In this document: piece after piece, positions 7,225 to 16,075 of the stretch | How positions within the stretch are numbered: the stretch's first letter is position 1 | Layout: each line of letters begins with the position of its first letter | Origin: Limiplasma merdipullorum | Lineage (GTDB): Bacteria > Bacillota > Clostridia > Christensenellales > Aristaeellaceae | Length of the DNA stretch: 21,997 nucleotides | Assembly: GCA_018711955.1 (NCBI GenBank) | Contig: DVHQ01000224.1 | Span: 1-21,997, forward strand | Reading direction: 5' to 3' | The notes under the pieces: generated by a model | The model's database searches: none | Told to the model about the DNA's origin: nothing | The model's input: only the letters and a program-made list of their open reading frames with translations | Made by a program: the position numbers and the translations under genes

Positions 7225-8598
7225 TTACGCTTCCTGCCCGAGGGGCCTGAGCATCCGGACATCCACCTTGCGGAACAGCGCCAGGCACAGCGCCAGCGAC
7301 ACTGCCTCCGCTACGGGGAAGCACCACCATACGGCGTTGAGCCCGCCGAGCCGGCTCAGAATCCACGCTGCGGGCAACAGCACGATCAGCTGGCGGCACA
7401 GGCTCATCAACAGGCTGTAGAATCCCTTGCCAATGGCCTGGAACACCGTGCTCAGCGTGATGCCGATTGCCGCCAGAATGAAGTGGCTGCTGATGATGCG
7501 CAGCGCCACCACGCCCAAGGCGGTCAGATCGCTCGCGCCCCCGGCCTCAAACAGGCCCAGCAGTAGTTCGGGAATCAAAAGGAAGGCGACCGTGCCCACC
7601 GCCATGATCACCACCGCCAGCTTCACCGCTACGCGGATGGCGTCATACACGCGCTGGCGCAGGCGTGCGCCGTAGTTATAGCCCACGATGGCCACCAGCC
7701 CGTTGCTCAGGCCGAAAACAGGCATGAACACGAAGGACTGGAGCTTGAAGTATACGCCCAGCACGCTGACGGCGGTGTTGCCGTAGGCGATGAGGATCAG
7801 GTTCATCAATACGTTCATGAACGAACTGATGGACTGCATGATAATGCTGGGGAAGCCAACGGCCAGAATGCTCCTGAATACGGAGGCTTCAGGCCGGAAC
7901 CCACGCCAGACCACCTTGAGCTCGTGGTTCTTCAGCTGGTTGAGCACAAAGCCCAGCAGCATGCCGCCGATCTGGCCGATCACCGTGGCCGCCGCCGCGC
8001 CCGCCACGCCCATCTGCGGCGTGCCCAGCAGGCCAAAGATCATGATCGGGTCCAGAATGATGTTGATGACCGCGCCGGTCAGCTGCGTGGTCATCGACAG
8101 CATGGTGTTGCCCGTGGCCTGCATCATCCGCTCAAAGGAAATGGACAGGAACAGGCCAAAGCTGAACACCGTCACGATGCGCAGATAGTCGCCCGCCATC
8201 TGCTGCAATTCCGGGTCCGGCGTAAATACATGGAAGAAACTGTGCGACCCCAGCAGGCCGAACAGCAGGAACACAACGAAGCCGCACAGCTCCAGCAGCA
8301 TGCCGCAGCGGGCCGCTTCGCGCGCCTCTTCAGCCCGCTTCTGCCCCAGCTTGCGGCTGATGAGGCTGTTGATGCCCACGCCCAGGCCCGTAGCGACCGC
8401 GATCATGAGCAGCTGGATGGGAAAGGCCAGCGATACGGCGGTGAGCGCATTCGGGCTGTAGCGCGCCACAAAGATGCCGTCCACGATGTTGTAGAGGGCC
8501 TGCACCAGCATACTTACCATGATGGGGACGGACACCTTGGGTACCAGCCGCCCCATGGGCATGGTCCCGAGCATTTTTGAACGTTCCTGCTGTTCCAT
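7225..8598 (-). CDS. MATE-family efflux transporter
   Basis: A 457-residue membrane protein of the multidrug and toxin extrusion family, about 12 transmembrane helices in two halves. The N-terminus shows the family pattern PMVSMLVQALYNIVDGIFVAR with Ala-Val-Ser-Leu-Ala-Phe-Pro shortly after, and the second half repeats it (GFPSIIMQSISSFMNVLMN). MATE proteins export cationic drugs or metabolites using a sodium or proton gradient; the substrate here is not readable. The ATG at 8598 follows AAGGAG by 7 bases. It is transcribed alone from the promoter at 8687-8715 and ends at a hairpin, so it is not part of the neighbouring glycan operon despite sharing its strand. Confidence 0.92.
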   Translation of the reverse strand: MEQQERSKMLGTMPMGRLVPKVSVPIMVSMLVQALYNIVDGIFVARYSPNALTAVSLAFPIQLLMIAVATGLGVGINSLISRKLGQKRAEEAREAARCGMLLELCGFVVFLLFGLLGSHSFFHVFTPDPELQQMAGDYLRIVTVFSFGLFLSISFERMMQATGNTMLSMTTQLTGAVINIILDPIMIFGLLGTPQMGVAGAAAATVIGQIGGMLLGFVLNQLKNHELKVVWRGFRPEASVFRSILAVGFPSIIMQSISSFMNVLMNLILIAYGNTAVSVLGVYFKLQSFVFMPVFGLSNGLVAIVGYNYGARLRQRVYDAIRVAVKLAVVIMAVGTVAFLLIPELLLGLFEAGGASDLTALGVVALRIISSHFILAAIGITLSTVFQAIGKGFYSLLMSLCRQLIVLLPAAWILSRLGGLNAVWWCFPVAEAVSLALCLALFRKVDVRMLRPLGQEA

Positions 8599-8686
8599 GA
8601 CGTTTCTCCTTAAGTACTAGGTTTCTTTTTTATTAAGGTAACGAACAGTGAAAGATGGGCCCCTGGATGGGAACCAGCAATCTAAT

Positions 8687-8715
8687 ATGATAGCGGGAAA
8701 ACCCGTGCCCGTCAA
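8687..8715 (-). promoter_or_regulatory. MATE promoter with a dyad in the spacer
   Basis: On the minus strand TTGACG (8715-8710), a 17-base spacer and TATCAT (8692-8687) form a good promoter, leaving an mRNA leader of about 80 bases. The spacer contains a perfect dyad CGGG-4-CCCG (8694-8705), in a position where repressors or MerR-type activators often bind. The dyad could equally be chance in GC-rich DNA. Confidence 0.7.
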
Positions 8716-8764
8716 GGCTTTTTTTCCGTTTCTTCGGCGCCGGGGAGCGGGCGGGGGGGCCAGG

Positions 8765-8794
8765 TTGACTGTGCGGCGCAGCCCTTGCTAAAAT
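8765..8794 (+). promoter_or_regulatory. Distal promoter upstream of ppk
   Basis: TTGACT (8765-8770), an 18-base spacer and TAAAAT (8789-8794) predict a start near 8801. It is separated from ppk by about 280 non-coding bases and is divergent from the MATE promoter. It may feed the long ppk leader or a separate small RNA. Confidence 0.55.
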
Positions 8795-8808
8795 CAGGGA
8801 ACGACCGG

Positions 8809-8900
8809 GGATCAACGGTGCGCAGGGCGAAGCGGGATAGCCGCTTTCGCGCCGGGGGGCAGCAGGCATAAAGACCCGCCGGATCAACCCGGTGCGCAGG
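8809..8900. repeat. Imperfect direct repeat in the ppk leader
   Basis: GGATCAACGGTGCGCAGG (8809-8826) recurs as GGATCAACCCGGTGCGCAGG (8881-8900), identical except for a 2-base insertion, 72 bases apart. A hairpin (8827-8850) starts directly after the first copy. The purpose is unknown; it could be a regulator binding pair or a duplicated RNA element. Confidence 0.5.
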
Positions 8901-9005
8901 CCGCGGCGAGGCGCGCGCCGCGACCGGTCCGTGCCTGTCTCAGGCATGCATGCCTTTCCGGCGGCGGATGGAACGAAGAGAAAGCAGTGCGATGAGCGTC
9001 AAGCG

Positions 9006-9035
9006 TAGACAGCCGCTTCTTTGATGTGCTATAAT
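9006..9035 (+). promoter_or_regulatory. Proximal ppk promoter with extended -10
   Basis: TAGACA (9006-9011) and a perfect TATAAT (9030-9035) are 18 bases apart, with TG one base before the -10 (TGCTATAAT). Transcription would start near 9042. This rules out the in-frame ATG at 9034 as a start codon because it lies within the -10 box. Confidence 0.8.
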
Positions 9036-9078
9036 GATAGATGACAGATTTGCAAGGGGCATGGAAGGACGGGGGAAT

Positions 9079-11154
9079 ATGGGTACGGCGCACAAACGCA
9101 AAGCAGAGCGGCACGCCATCGAGAACCGCGAATTGAGTTGGCTTGCGTTTAACCGGAGAGTACAGGAAGAAGCGGACAATCCCGACAATCCGCTTCTGGA
9201 GCGCGCCAAGTTTCTCGCCATCGTCACCTCCAACCTGGATGAGTTCGTTCAGGTGCGCTATCAGCGCATCTACCAGGCCGCGCAGGAGGGAAAGAAATTC
9301 GGCGGCGTCGGCGGGCATGCGCTCTACCGCCGCGTCAACCGTGAGCTTCTGCACCAGAACAACGCCCAGTACCTGCTTTATGAGGGCATCCGCAGCGAGC
9401 TCTATTTGCAGGGCGTGAAGCTCTATCCCACCTTTTCGCTGGACGAGGATCATATCCGGCGCGAAAAAGCGCTGTTTGAAAAGGAAATACGGCCCTTTCT
9501 GAAGGTGGAGCCGCTCCAGGGCAGCCGTCCCCGCCAAAAGCAGCTCTACCTGCTGGTCAAGCTTACGCGCTCCCGGCATAAGGGGGGGCCGTTCTGTCTG
9601 GTGGGGCTGCCCACGGCGCTGCCCCGGCTGTTTGACCTGTCCAAGGCCAAGGAGGAGCAGTGCCTCATCCGCGTGGAGGATGTGGTCAAGCATTACCTGC
9701 ACCGCCTGTTTCCCAAGGATCAGGTGGAGCATGTGGCGGTGTTCCGCATCATTCGCAACCAGAACTTCCCCGTTCAGGAGCGCACGGGCGAGGATATCGT
9801 GCCCGCTGTGCGCGAGATGCTCTCCCGCCGCCTGGGGGGCGAGGTGATGCGCCTGGAGGCCGAGGAGCGCATGAGCGAGGAGATGCTCACGCTTCTGATG
9901 CAGCAGTTCGGGCTGGAGCGCGAGCGGCGCTACCGTGTCACGGGGCCGCTGGATTTGAATAGAATGCTGATGAACCTCTACGCGCTGGTCAAGCGGCCCG
10001 GGCTGAAGTATCCGCCGGCCCAGCCTGTGGAGGTGGCCCCCCTGATGGGGCAGGACGCGTTTGAGCAGATCGACCGGCGCGACTGGCTGCTCTACCATCC
10101 CTACCACAGCTTTGCTCCGGTGGTGCATCTGATGAAGCTGGCCGCGCAGGACCCGACGGTGCGCGCCATCCGTCAGACGCTCTACCGCGTCAGCGGCAAC
10201 AGCCCCATCGTGGCGGCGCTGGCTCAGGCCGCCGAAAACGGCAAGGAGGTGCAGGTGCTCTTCGAGGCGCATGCGCGCTTTGACGAGGAAAACAACCTCT
10301 ACTGGGGCGAGCGGCTCGCGCGCGCGGGCTGCCGCGTGATGTACGGCCTGCCGGGCCTCAAGACGCACAGCAAGATCACCCTGTTTGAACGCGAGGTGGA
10401 CGGACAGACGCGCCGCGAGGTGCACCTGGGCACCGGCAACTACCATGACGGCACCGCGCGGCTGTATACCGACTTTGGCCTGCTCACCGCGGACCCGACG
10501 CTCACCTCCGACGCGGTCGCCTTTTTCCGGGGGCTGGAGAGCGGCGGAGCGGAGGCGCTGGAGGAGCTGGTCACCGCGCCCGATCAGCTCGCACCCACAT
10601 TGCTGGACCTGATCGAGCGCGAGTGCGGGCATGCCCTGGCCGGACGCGGCGCACGCATCGTGGCGAAGATGAATTCCCTTTCGGACAAGGCGATCATCAG
10701 GGCGCTGCTCAATGCTGGGCGCGCGGGCGTGGAAATCGACCTGATCGTGCGCGGCATCTGCTGCGTGATCCCGGAAATCGAGGGCGTGAGCGACAACATT
10801 CACGTGCGCTCCATCGTGGGACGCAACCTGGAGCACGCCAGGGCTTTCGTGTTTGAAAACGGCGGCCAGCGCGAGGTATACCTGTCCTCGGCGGACTGGA
10901 TGCCGCGCAATCTCTACCGCCGGGTGGAATTGATGTTCCCCGTTAAGGACGTGGCGCTGGCCCGCGCGGTGGAACACGTGCTCTATCTGCAATGGAACGA
11001 TACCGAAAAGGCCCGCAGGCGGCTGGCGGACGGCGCGTATCTGCTCTCGCCCCGCCATGCCGGCGGCCTCAACGCCCAGGAAACGCTGCTCAGGGACGTG
11101 GAAGGCGTGTTTGCGGGCCGGTATGTGGAACGGGCGCCGGGGACGCGGGTGTAG
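9079..11154 (+). CDS. ppk1: Polyphosphate kinase 1
   Basis: A 691-residue protein of normal PPK1 length. It reversibly moves the terminal phosphate of ATP onto polyphosphate in the cytoplasm. The N-terminal domain opens with the family signature NRELSWLAFNRRV (16-28) and SNLDEF (51-56). The phospholipase-D-like catalytic part has GLKTHSKITLF (426-436) with His430, matching the phosphorylated histidine (E. coli His435). His449 in VHLGTGNYHDGTARLYTDFG matches E. coli His454. The stretch IDLIVRGICCVIP is also typical. Polyphosphate serves in energy and phosphate storage and stress survival. The start at 9079 has GGGGGA close before it; an in-frame ATG at 9061 is a weaker alternative. No exopolyphosphatase or pho gene is adjacent. 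Two promoters upstream suggest more than one mode of control. Confidence 0.96.
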   Translation: MGTAHKRKAERHAIENRELSWLAFNRRVQEEADNPDNPLLERAKFLAIVTSNLDEFVQVRYQRIYQAAQEGKKFGGVGGHALYRRVNRELLHQNNAQYLLYEGIRSELYLQGVKLYPTFSLDEDHIRREKALFEKEIRPFLKVEPLQGSRPRQKQLYLLVKLTRSRHKGGPFCLVGLPTALPRLFDLSKAKEEQCLIRVEDVVKHYLHRLFPKDQVEHVAVFRIIRNQNFPVQERTGEDIVPAVREMLSRRLGGEVMRLEAEERMSEEMLTLLMQQFGLERERRYRVTGPLDLNRMLMNLYALVKRPGLKYPPAQPVEVAPLMGQDAFEQIDRRDWLLYHPYHSFAPVVHLMKLAAQDPTVRAIRQTLYRVSGNSPIVAALAQAAENGKEVQVLFEAHARFDEENNLYWGERLARAGCRVMYGLPGLKTHSKITLFEREVDGQTRREVHLGTGNYHDGTARLYTDFGLLTADPTLTSDAVAFFRGLESGGAEALEELVTAPDQLAPTLLDLIERECGHALAGRGARIVAKMNSLSDKAIIRALLNAGRAGVEIDLIVRGICCVIPEIEGVSDNIHVRSIVGRNLEHARAFVFENGGQREVYLSSADWMPRNLYRRVELMFPVKDVALARAVEHVLYLQWNDTEKARRRLADGAYLLSPRHAGGLNAQETLLRDVEGVFAGRYVERAPGTRV

Positions 11155-11365
11155 GGCGCACGCCGCAGCGCGCCTCCCGCCCCGGGAGATCGACAGGATG
11201 TGCTCCCCCCCTGTGACCGCAGCGCGTCGGGGAAAACGGCCCGGGCCTGTGAATCCGCCTTGCGTGCCGCCGGATTCGAATTCCGGGTGGAGGGCGGGAC
11301 CCTTCCGGCTCCCCAGGGGGATGAATAGTCTGAATCGTAGGCATATGCCGGGAAGGACGGAACGG
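11155..11365 (+). other. GC-rich non-coding spacer between ppk and cysE
   Basis: These 211 bases hold several potential stems: CTCCC/GGGAG (11174-11188), the palindrome GGCCCGGGCC (11238-11247), and CCGGA-TTCGAAT-TCCGG (11270-11286). A longer pairing between TCCCGCCC (around 11175-11182) and GGGCGGGA (11292-11299) is also possible. No clear terminator U-run or strong promoter is seen. The length suits a leader controlling the cysE-cysS genes, but I cannot match it to a known class. Confidence 0.45.
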
Positions 11366-12109
11366 ATGAGCGATTGGAAAACGTTGGTGCGCGAGGACCG
11401 CGAGGCGGTTTTGGCCCGCGACCCCGCCGCCAAGTCCATGGCGGAGGTGCGTCTGTGCTACCCCGGACTGGTGGCGCTGAAATCCCACCGGCGGGCGCAC
11501 GCGCTCTATGAAAAGGGACATGTGCTGCTGGCCCGGTGGATCAGCCAGCGCGCCCGGCACCGCACGGGCATTGAGATCCATCCCGGCGCCACCATCGGCC
11601 GCCGGGTGTTCATCGACCATGGCGACGGGGTGGTGATCGGCGAAACGACCATCATCGGCGACGATGTGACCATCTATCAGGGCGTCACGCTGGGCGGCAC
11701 GGGCAAGGACACCGGCAAGCGCCACCCCACCATCCTCAACGGCGTGACCATCGGCGCGGGCGCCAAGGTGCTGGGCCCCATCACCATCGGCAACAACAGC
11801 AAGGTGGGCGCGGGCGCCATCGTCCTCAAGGACGTGCCGGACAACTGTACCGTGGTGGGCAACCCCGGCCGCATTGTGAAAAAGCAGCATCCCCAGCCCG
11901 CCGGCGAGGTGGACCTGGATCAGGTGAACCTGCCCGACCCCATGCTGGACCGCATGGAGGCGCTGGTCAAGCGCCTGACCGTGCTGGAAAGCTGTCTGGC
12001 GCGGCATGCGCGGCGGCTGGGCTGCGAGGGCTGCGAGGCGGCCCCGGAGGATGCGCCCTGCCACGGGCAATGTACGGACGAAAGCGAACCGGCCGACACA
12101 GCGCAATAA
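11366..12109 (+). CDS. cysE: Serine O-acetyltransferase with a cysteine-rich C-terminal tail
   Basis: A 247-residue enzyme that acetylates L-serine with acetyl-CoA, the first step of cysteine synthesis. A short helical N-terminus (1-65) is followed by left-handed beta-helix hexapeptide repeats (about 68-170). Asp84-His85 in IDHGDG and His120 in TGKRHPTI match the catalytic residues of the family. The Gram-positive short form usually ends soon after the beta-helix; here about 75 more residues follow, with a helical stretch (190-218) and five cysteines (210, 220, 223, 232, 236) spaced C-x9-C-x2-C-x8-C-x3-C. The tail lacks the usual isoleucine C-terminus that docks into cysteine synthase. The ATG at 11366 follows GGAAGGA; an in-frame ATG at 11345 would add 7 residues. 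It lies 13 bases before cysS, so cysteine supply and charging are probably co-expressed. Confidence 0.93.
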   Translation: MSDWKTLVREDREAVLARDPAAKSMAEVRLCYPGLVALKSHRRAHALYEKGHVLLARWISQRARHRTGIEIHPGATIGRRVFIDHGDGVVIGETTIIGDDVTIYQGVTLGGTGKDTGKRHPTILNGVTIGAGAKVLGPITIGNNSKVGAGAIVLKDVPDNCTVVGNPGRIVKKQHPQPAGEVDLDQVNLPDPMLDRMEALVKRLTVLESCLARHARRLGCEGCEAAPEDAPCHGQCTDESEPADTAQ

Positions 12110-12122
12110 AGGAGCGAACAGC

Positions 12123-13523
<1,401 letters not shown>

Positions 13524-13527
13524 GGCC

Positions 13528-13881
13528 ATGCGCCGCATGCTGGGCTGGTGCGCGGCAGCCGCGCTGCTGGCACTGGCGCTGGGGCTGACGGCGGCGCACC
13601 GGGTGCCCGCGCCCGGAAGCGGCGCGTTTGCGCTGAATGCGCCTTGCGGGCCGCGTCAAACGGCTCCGTCGCCCGTCCTGCCGCATGGTCCGGTGGCCGT
13701 CAATTCCGCGGACGCGGACGAGCTGGATACCCTGCCGGGTGTGGGCGAGGTCATCGCGCAGCGCATCATTGAGGAACGCGAGGAAAACGGCCCCTTTTAC
13801 TACCCGGAAGATCTGATGAATGTCAAGGGCATTGGCGAGAAGACGCTGGAAAAGCTGCTTTCGCACATCCGCCTGCCATAA
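13528..13881 (+). CDS. ComEA-like helix-hairpin-helix DNA-binding protein, membrane anchored
   Basis: A 117-residue protein with an N-terminal hydrophobic segment (about 7-23) that would anchor it in the membrane or act as a signal. A low-complexity Pro/Ala linker (24-56) and a tandem helix-hairpin-helix domain (57-115) follow. The domain has VNSADADELDTLPGVGE and the second hairpin VKGIGEKTLEKL, the standard ComEA pattern. ComEA binds incoming double-stranded DNA at the cell surface during natural transformation. This version lacks the SLBB domain found between membrane segment and HhH in Bacillus ComEA, so it is the short form. No comEC or comEB gene is adjacent. It starts 4 bases after cysS, with GGGAGG inside the cysS end, and precedes leuA by 12 bases. 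The small HhH protein could also serve another DNA-related role. Confidence 0.85.
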   Translation: MRRMLGWCAAAALLALALGLTAAHRVPAPGSGAFALNAPCGPRQTAPSPVLPHGPVAVNSADADELDTLPGVGEVIAQRIIEEREENGPFYYPEDLMNVKGIGEKTLEKLLSHIRLP

Positions 13882-13893
13882 CGGAGGAAACGC

Positions 13894-15423
13894 ATGCGCG
13901 ATACGGTACTGTTTCTGGATACCACGCTCAGGGACGGCGAGCAGACCCCCGGCGTGAGCTTTCATCTCAATGACAAGGTGGACTTTGCCCGCGCGCTGGA
14001 GACGCTGGGGGTGGACATGATCGAAGCCGGATTCGCCGGCGCCAGCCCCGGGGACTTTGAAGCCGTGCGCGCCGTGGCCCGCACGGTCAAAACCGGCGTG
14101 TGCTCTCTGGCGCGCTGCGTGGAGGCGGATATCCGCGCCGCCGCCGACGCGCTCAAAGGCGCCGCCAAACCCCGCATCCATGTCTTTATCGCCACCAGCC
14201 CCCTGCACCGCGCCGCCAAGCTGAACATGACCCGCGAGCAGGTGCTGGACGCGGCCGTGCGCAGCGTGCGCCTGGCCTGCTCGCTGTGTGCGGACGTGGA
14301 GTTCAGCTGCGAGGACGCCACCCGCACCGAGACAGATTTCCTCCTTGAGGTATGCAAGGCGGCGGTGGAGGCGGGCGCGACCACCATCAACATCCCCGAC
14401 ACCGTGGGCTATGCCACCGTGGATGAATACGGCGGCCTGATCGACGCCATCTGCCGCGAGGTGGCAGGGGAGCGCGACATCGTGATCTCCACTCACTGCC
14501 ATAACGACCTGGGTCTGGCTGCCGCCACCACGCTGGAGGCCATCCGCCGGGGCGCGCGGCAGGTGGAATGCACCATCAACGGCCTGGGCGAGCGCGCGGG
14601 CAACGCCTCGCTGGACGAGATCGTGATGGGCCTGCGCACCCGCCGGGATATCTACGGCCTGAAGGACAACCTCAACATCCGCGAGCTCTACCGCCTGAGC
14701 CGCCTGGCCGCGGGCCTCAGCGGCATGGAGATTCCGCCCAACAAGGCCGTGGTGGGCGCCAACGCCTTCGTTCACCAGAGCGGCATCCATCAGCACGGCG
14801 TGCTGCGCGAGCGCGCCACCTACGAAATCATGAAGCCCGAGGAGCTGGGCATTCCGCAGGGTGGGGTGGTGCTGGGCAAGCTCAGCGGCCGTCACGCGCT
14901 GCGCGAGCATGCGCAGGAGCTGGGCTTTGAGCTGACCGAACGCGAGCTGGACCGCGCCTTTGAAAAATTCAAGGAGCTGGCCGACCGCAAGAAGGACATC
15001 ACCGAGCGGGATGTCATGGCCATCTGCCGCGAGCAGATGCATGGCTCGCATGGCATGTACCGCATCCATTCCTTCCAGATCTTCAGCGGCAACCGCATGA
15101 CCGCGACCGCCACCGTCAGCCTTCAGCGGGGCGCGGACGTGATCACCCGCGCGGACTGCGGCGACGGTCCGGTTGAGGCGTGCTTCCATGCCGTGGATCA
15201 GATTACCGGCCTCAAATGCAAGCTGGAAAGCTATCAGCTCCGCGCCGTCACCGAGGGCGAGGACGCGCTGGGCGAGGTCACCGTGCGCGTGAGCAACGAG
15301 GGCATAACCATGCTGGGCAAGGGCGTATCCACCGATATCATCGAGGCCAGCTGCCTGGCCTACCTCAACGCCGCCAACCGCGTCATCGAGGCGCGCCAGG
15401 AGCGGGAAAAGGCCCATCAGTAA
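13894..15423 (+). CDS. leuA: 2-isopropylmalate synthase
   Basis: A 509-residue enzyme that condenses acetyl-CoA with 2-oxoisovalerate in the first committed step of leucine synthesis. The HMGL-like TIM barrel begins with DTTLRDGEQTPG (9-20; Arg13 and Asp14 catalytic/metal). STHCHNDLG with metal-binding His201 and His203 follows, then GLGERAGNASL (230-240). The C-terminal LeuA regulatory domain (about 390-500), which binds leucine in the family, is present, so feedback inhibition is likely. Citramalate synthase is the main alternative and is related in sequence; the LeuA-type length and motifs favour isopropylmalate synthase. GGAGG precedes the ATG. leuB, leuC and leuD are not in the window, so the gene is separated from the rest of the pathway. 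Confidence 0.93.
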   Translation: MRDTVLFLDTTLRDGEQTPGVSFHLNDKVDFARALETLGVDMIEAGFAGASPGDFEAVRAVARTVKTGVCSLARCVEADIRAAADALKGAAKPRIHVFIATSPLHRAAKLNMTREQVLDAAVRSVRLACSLCADVEFSCEDATRTETDFLLEVCKAAVEAGATTINIPDTVGYATVDEYGGLIDAICREVAGERDIVISTHCHNDLGLAAATTLEAIRRGARQVECTINGLGERAGNASLDEIVMGLRTRRDIYGLKDNLNIRELYRLSRLAAGLSGMEIPPNKAVVGANAFVHQSGIHQHGVLRERATYEIMKPEELGIPQGGVVLGKLSGRHALREHAQELGFELTERELDRAFEKFKELADRKKDITERDVMAICREQMHGSHGMYRIHSFQIFSGNRMTATATVSLQRGADVITRADCGDGPVEACFHAVDQITGLKCKLESYQLRAVTEGEDALGEVTVRVSNEGITMLGKGVSTDIIEASCLAYLNAANRVIEARQEREKAHQ

Positions 15424-15442
15424 GAAACGGGAGTTTGAACCG

Positions 15443-16075
15443 ATGTACGAACGATATATCAAGCGCGCCCTGGACGTGGTTCTTTCGGCCGTCGGCCTGG
15501 TGGTGCTCAGCCCGCTGCTTGCGCTGATCGCCCTGGCCATCCGTCTGGACAGCCCCGGCCCCGTGGTGTTTCATCAGAAGCGCTTCGGCAAGGACCGCAA
15601 GCTGTTTGAAATCTACAAGTTCCGCACCATGCGTGTGGACGCGCCCCGCGACGTGCCCACCAACGACCTGCGCGGCTCCAAAGGGTACATCACCCGCGTG
15701 GGGCGCATTTTGCGCATGACCAGCCTGGACGAGCTGCCCCAGCTTTGGAACATCCTGAGGGGCGATATGTCGCTCATCGGCCCCCGGCCCGCGCTGTGGA
15801 ATCAGGAGGACCTGATGGCCTGGCGCGACCGCTTCGGGGCCAGCCACATCCGGCCCGGCCTGAGCGGCTGGGCGCAGGTCAACGGCCGGGATTACCTCAG
15901 CCGCGATCTGGAGAAAAAGGCACGCCGCGACGGCGAATACGCGCACAATGTCAGCTTTGCCTTCGACCTCAAGTGCTTTTTGCTGACGCTGGTCAAGGTG
16001 GTGAACCGGCAGGGTATCGCCGAGGGGCGCGAGGGCCGCAGCTATCCCATCGGCGGCAGGGAGGACAAGTCATGA
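15443..16075 (+). CDS. Small phosphoglycosyl transferase initiating glycan synthesis (PglC/EpsL type)
   Basis: A 210-residue monotopic enzyme that moves a sugar phosphate from a nucleotide sugar to undecaprenyl phosphate, starting a lipid-linked glycan. The N-terminal hydrophobic helix (about 10-33) leads into SPGP (37-40), then KFRTM (59-63). The catalytic Asp96-Glu97 dyad is in TSLDELPQLWNI, followed by LIGPRP (111-116) and RPGLSGWAQVNGR. The length equals the catalytic core of PglC; the extra membrane domain of WbaP-type enzymes is absent. The sugar is not determined, although small members often use N-acetylated di-amino or amino sugars. The gene lies 19 bases after leuA, and its stop overlaps the ATG of the SDR gene (ATGA). 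It is the first gene of the second polysaccharide block. Confidence 0.93.
   Translation: MYERYIKRALDVVLSAVGLVVLSPLLALIALAIRLDSPGPVVFHQKRFGKDRKLFEIYKFRTMRVDAPRDVPTNDLRGSKGYITRVGRILRMTSLDELPQLWNILRGDMSLIGPRPALWNQEDLMAWRDRFGASHIRPGLSGWAQVNGRDYLSRDLEKKARRDGEYAHNVSFAFDLKCFLLTLVKVVNRQGIAEGREGRSYPIGGREDKS

Larger units (their letters stand above)
8599..9078. other. Intergenic region between divergent MATE and ppk genes
   Basis: This 480-base stretch has no supportable protein gene. It holds the MATE leader and promoter, two successive plus-strand promoters (8765-8794, 9006-9035), an imperfect direct repeat (8809-8826 and 8881-8900) and a hairpin GCGA-AGCGG/CCGCT-T-TCGC (8827-8850). I checked the region by eye against the riboswitch cores I know (cobalamin, FMN, guanidine, c-di-GMP, glycine) and found no match. 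If the first promoter is used, ppk mRNA would carry a structured leader of about 280 bases. Confidence 0.6.

Noticed and set aside
9034..9078. Upstream in-frame ATG codons of ppk at 9034 and 9061
   Set aside because: The first lies inside the -10 box and cannot be in the main transcript. The second is possible but has a weaker ribosome site than 9079.
11270..11286. tRNA T-arm-like hairpin CCGGA-TTCGAAT-TCCGG
   Set aside because: The conserved G53-C61 closing pair is absent, and no matching acceptor, D arm or anticodon arm could be found upstream. The likeness comes from a near-palindrome.
11155..11365. Possible cysteine T-box leader before cysE-cysS, from GGGTGGA at 11285-11291
   Set aside because: The first seven bases fit the T-box and UGGA would suit tRNA-Cys, but the following ACCGCG is replaced by GGGCGG. 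The conserved antiterminator bulge, a convincing specifier loop and a terminator with U-run are missing.
8884..11439. 851-codon open frame antisense to ppk
   Set aside because: An artefact of GC-rich codon use; no recognisable domain and full overlap with a conserved enzyme.
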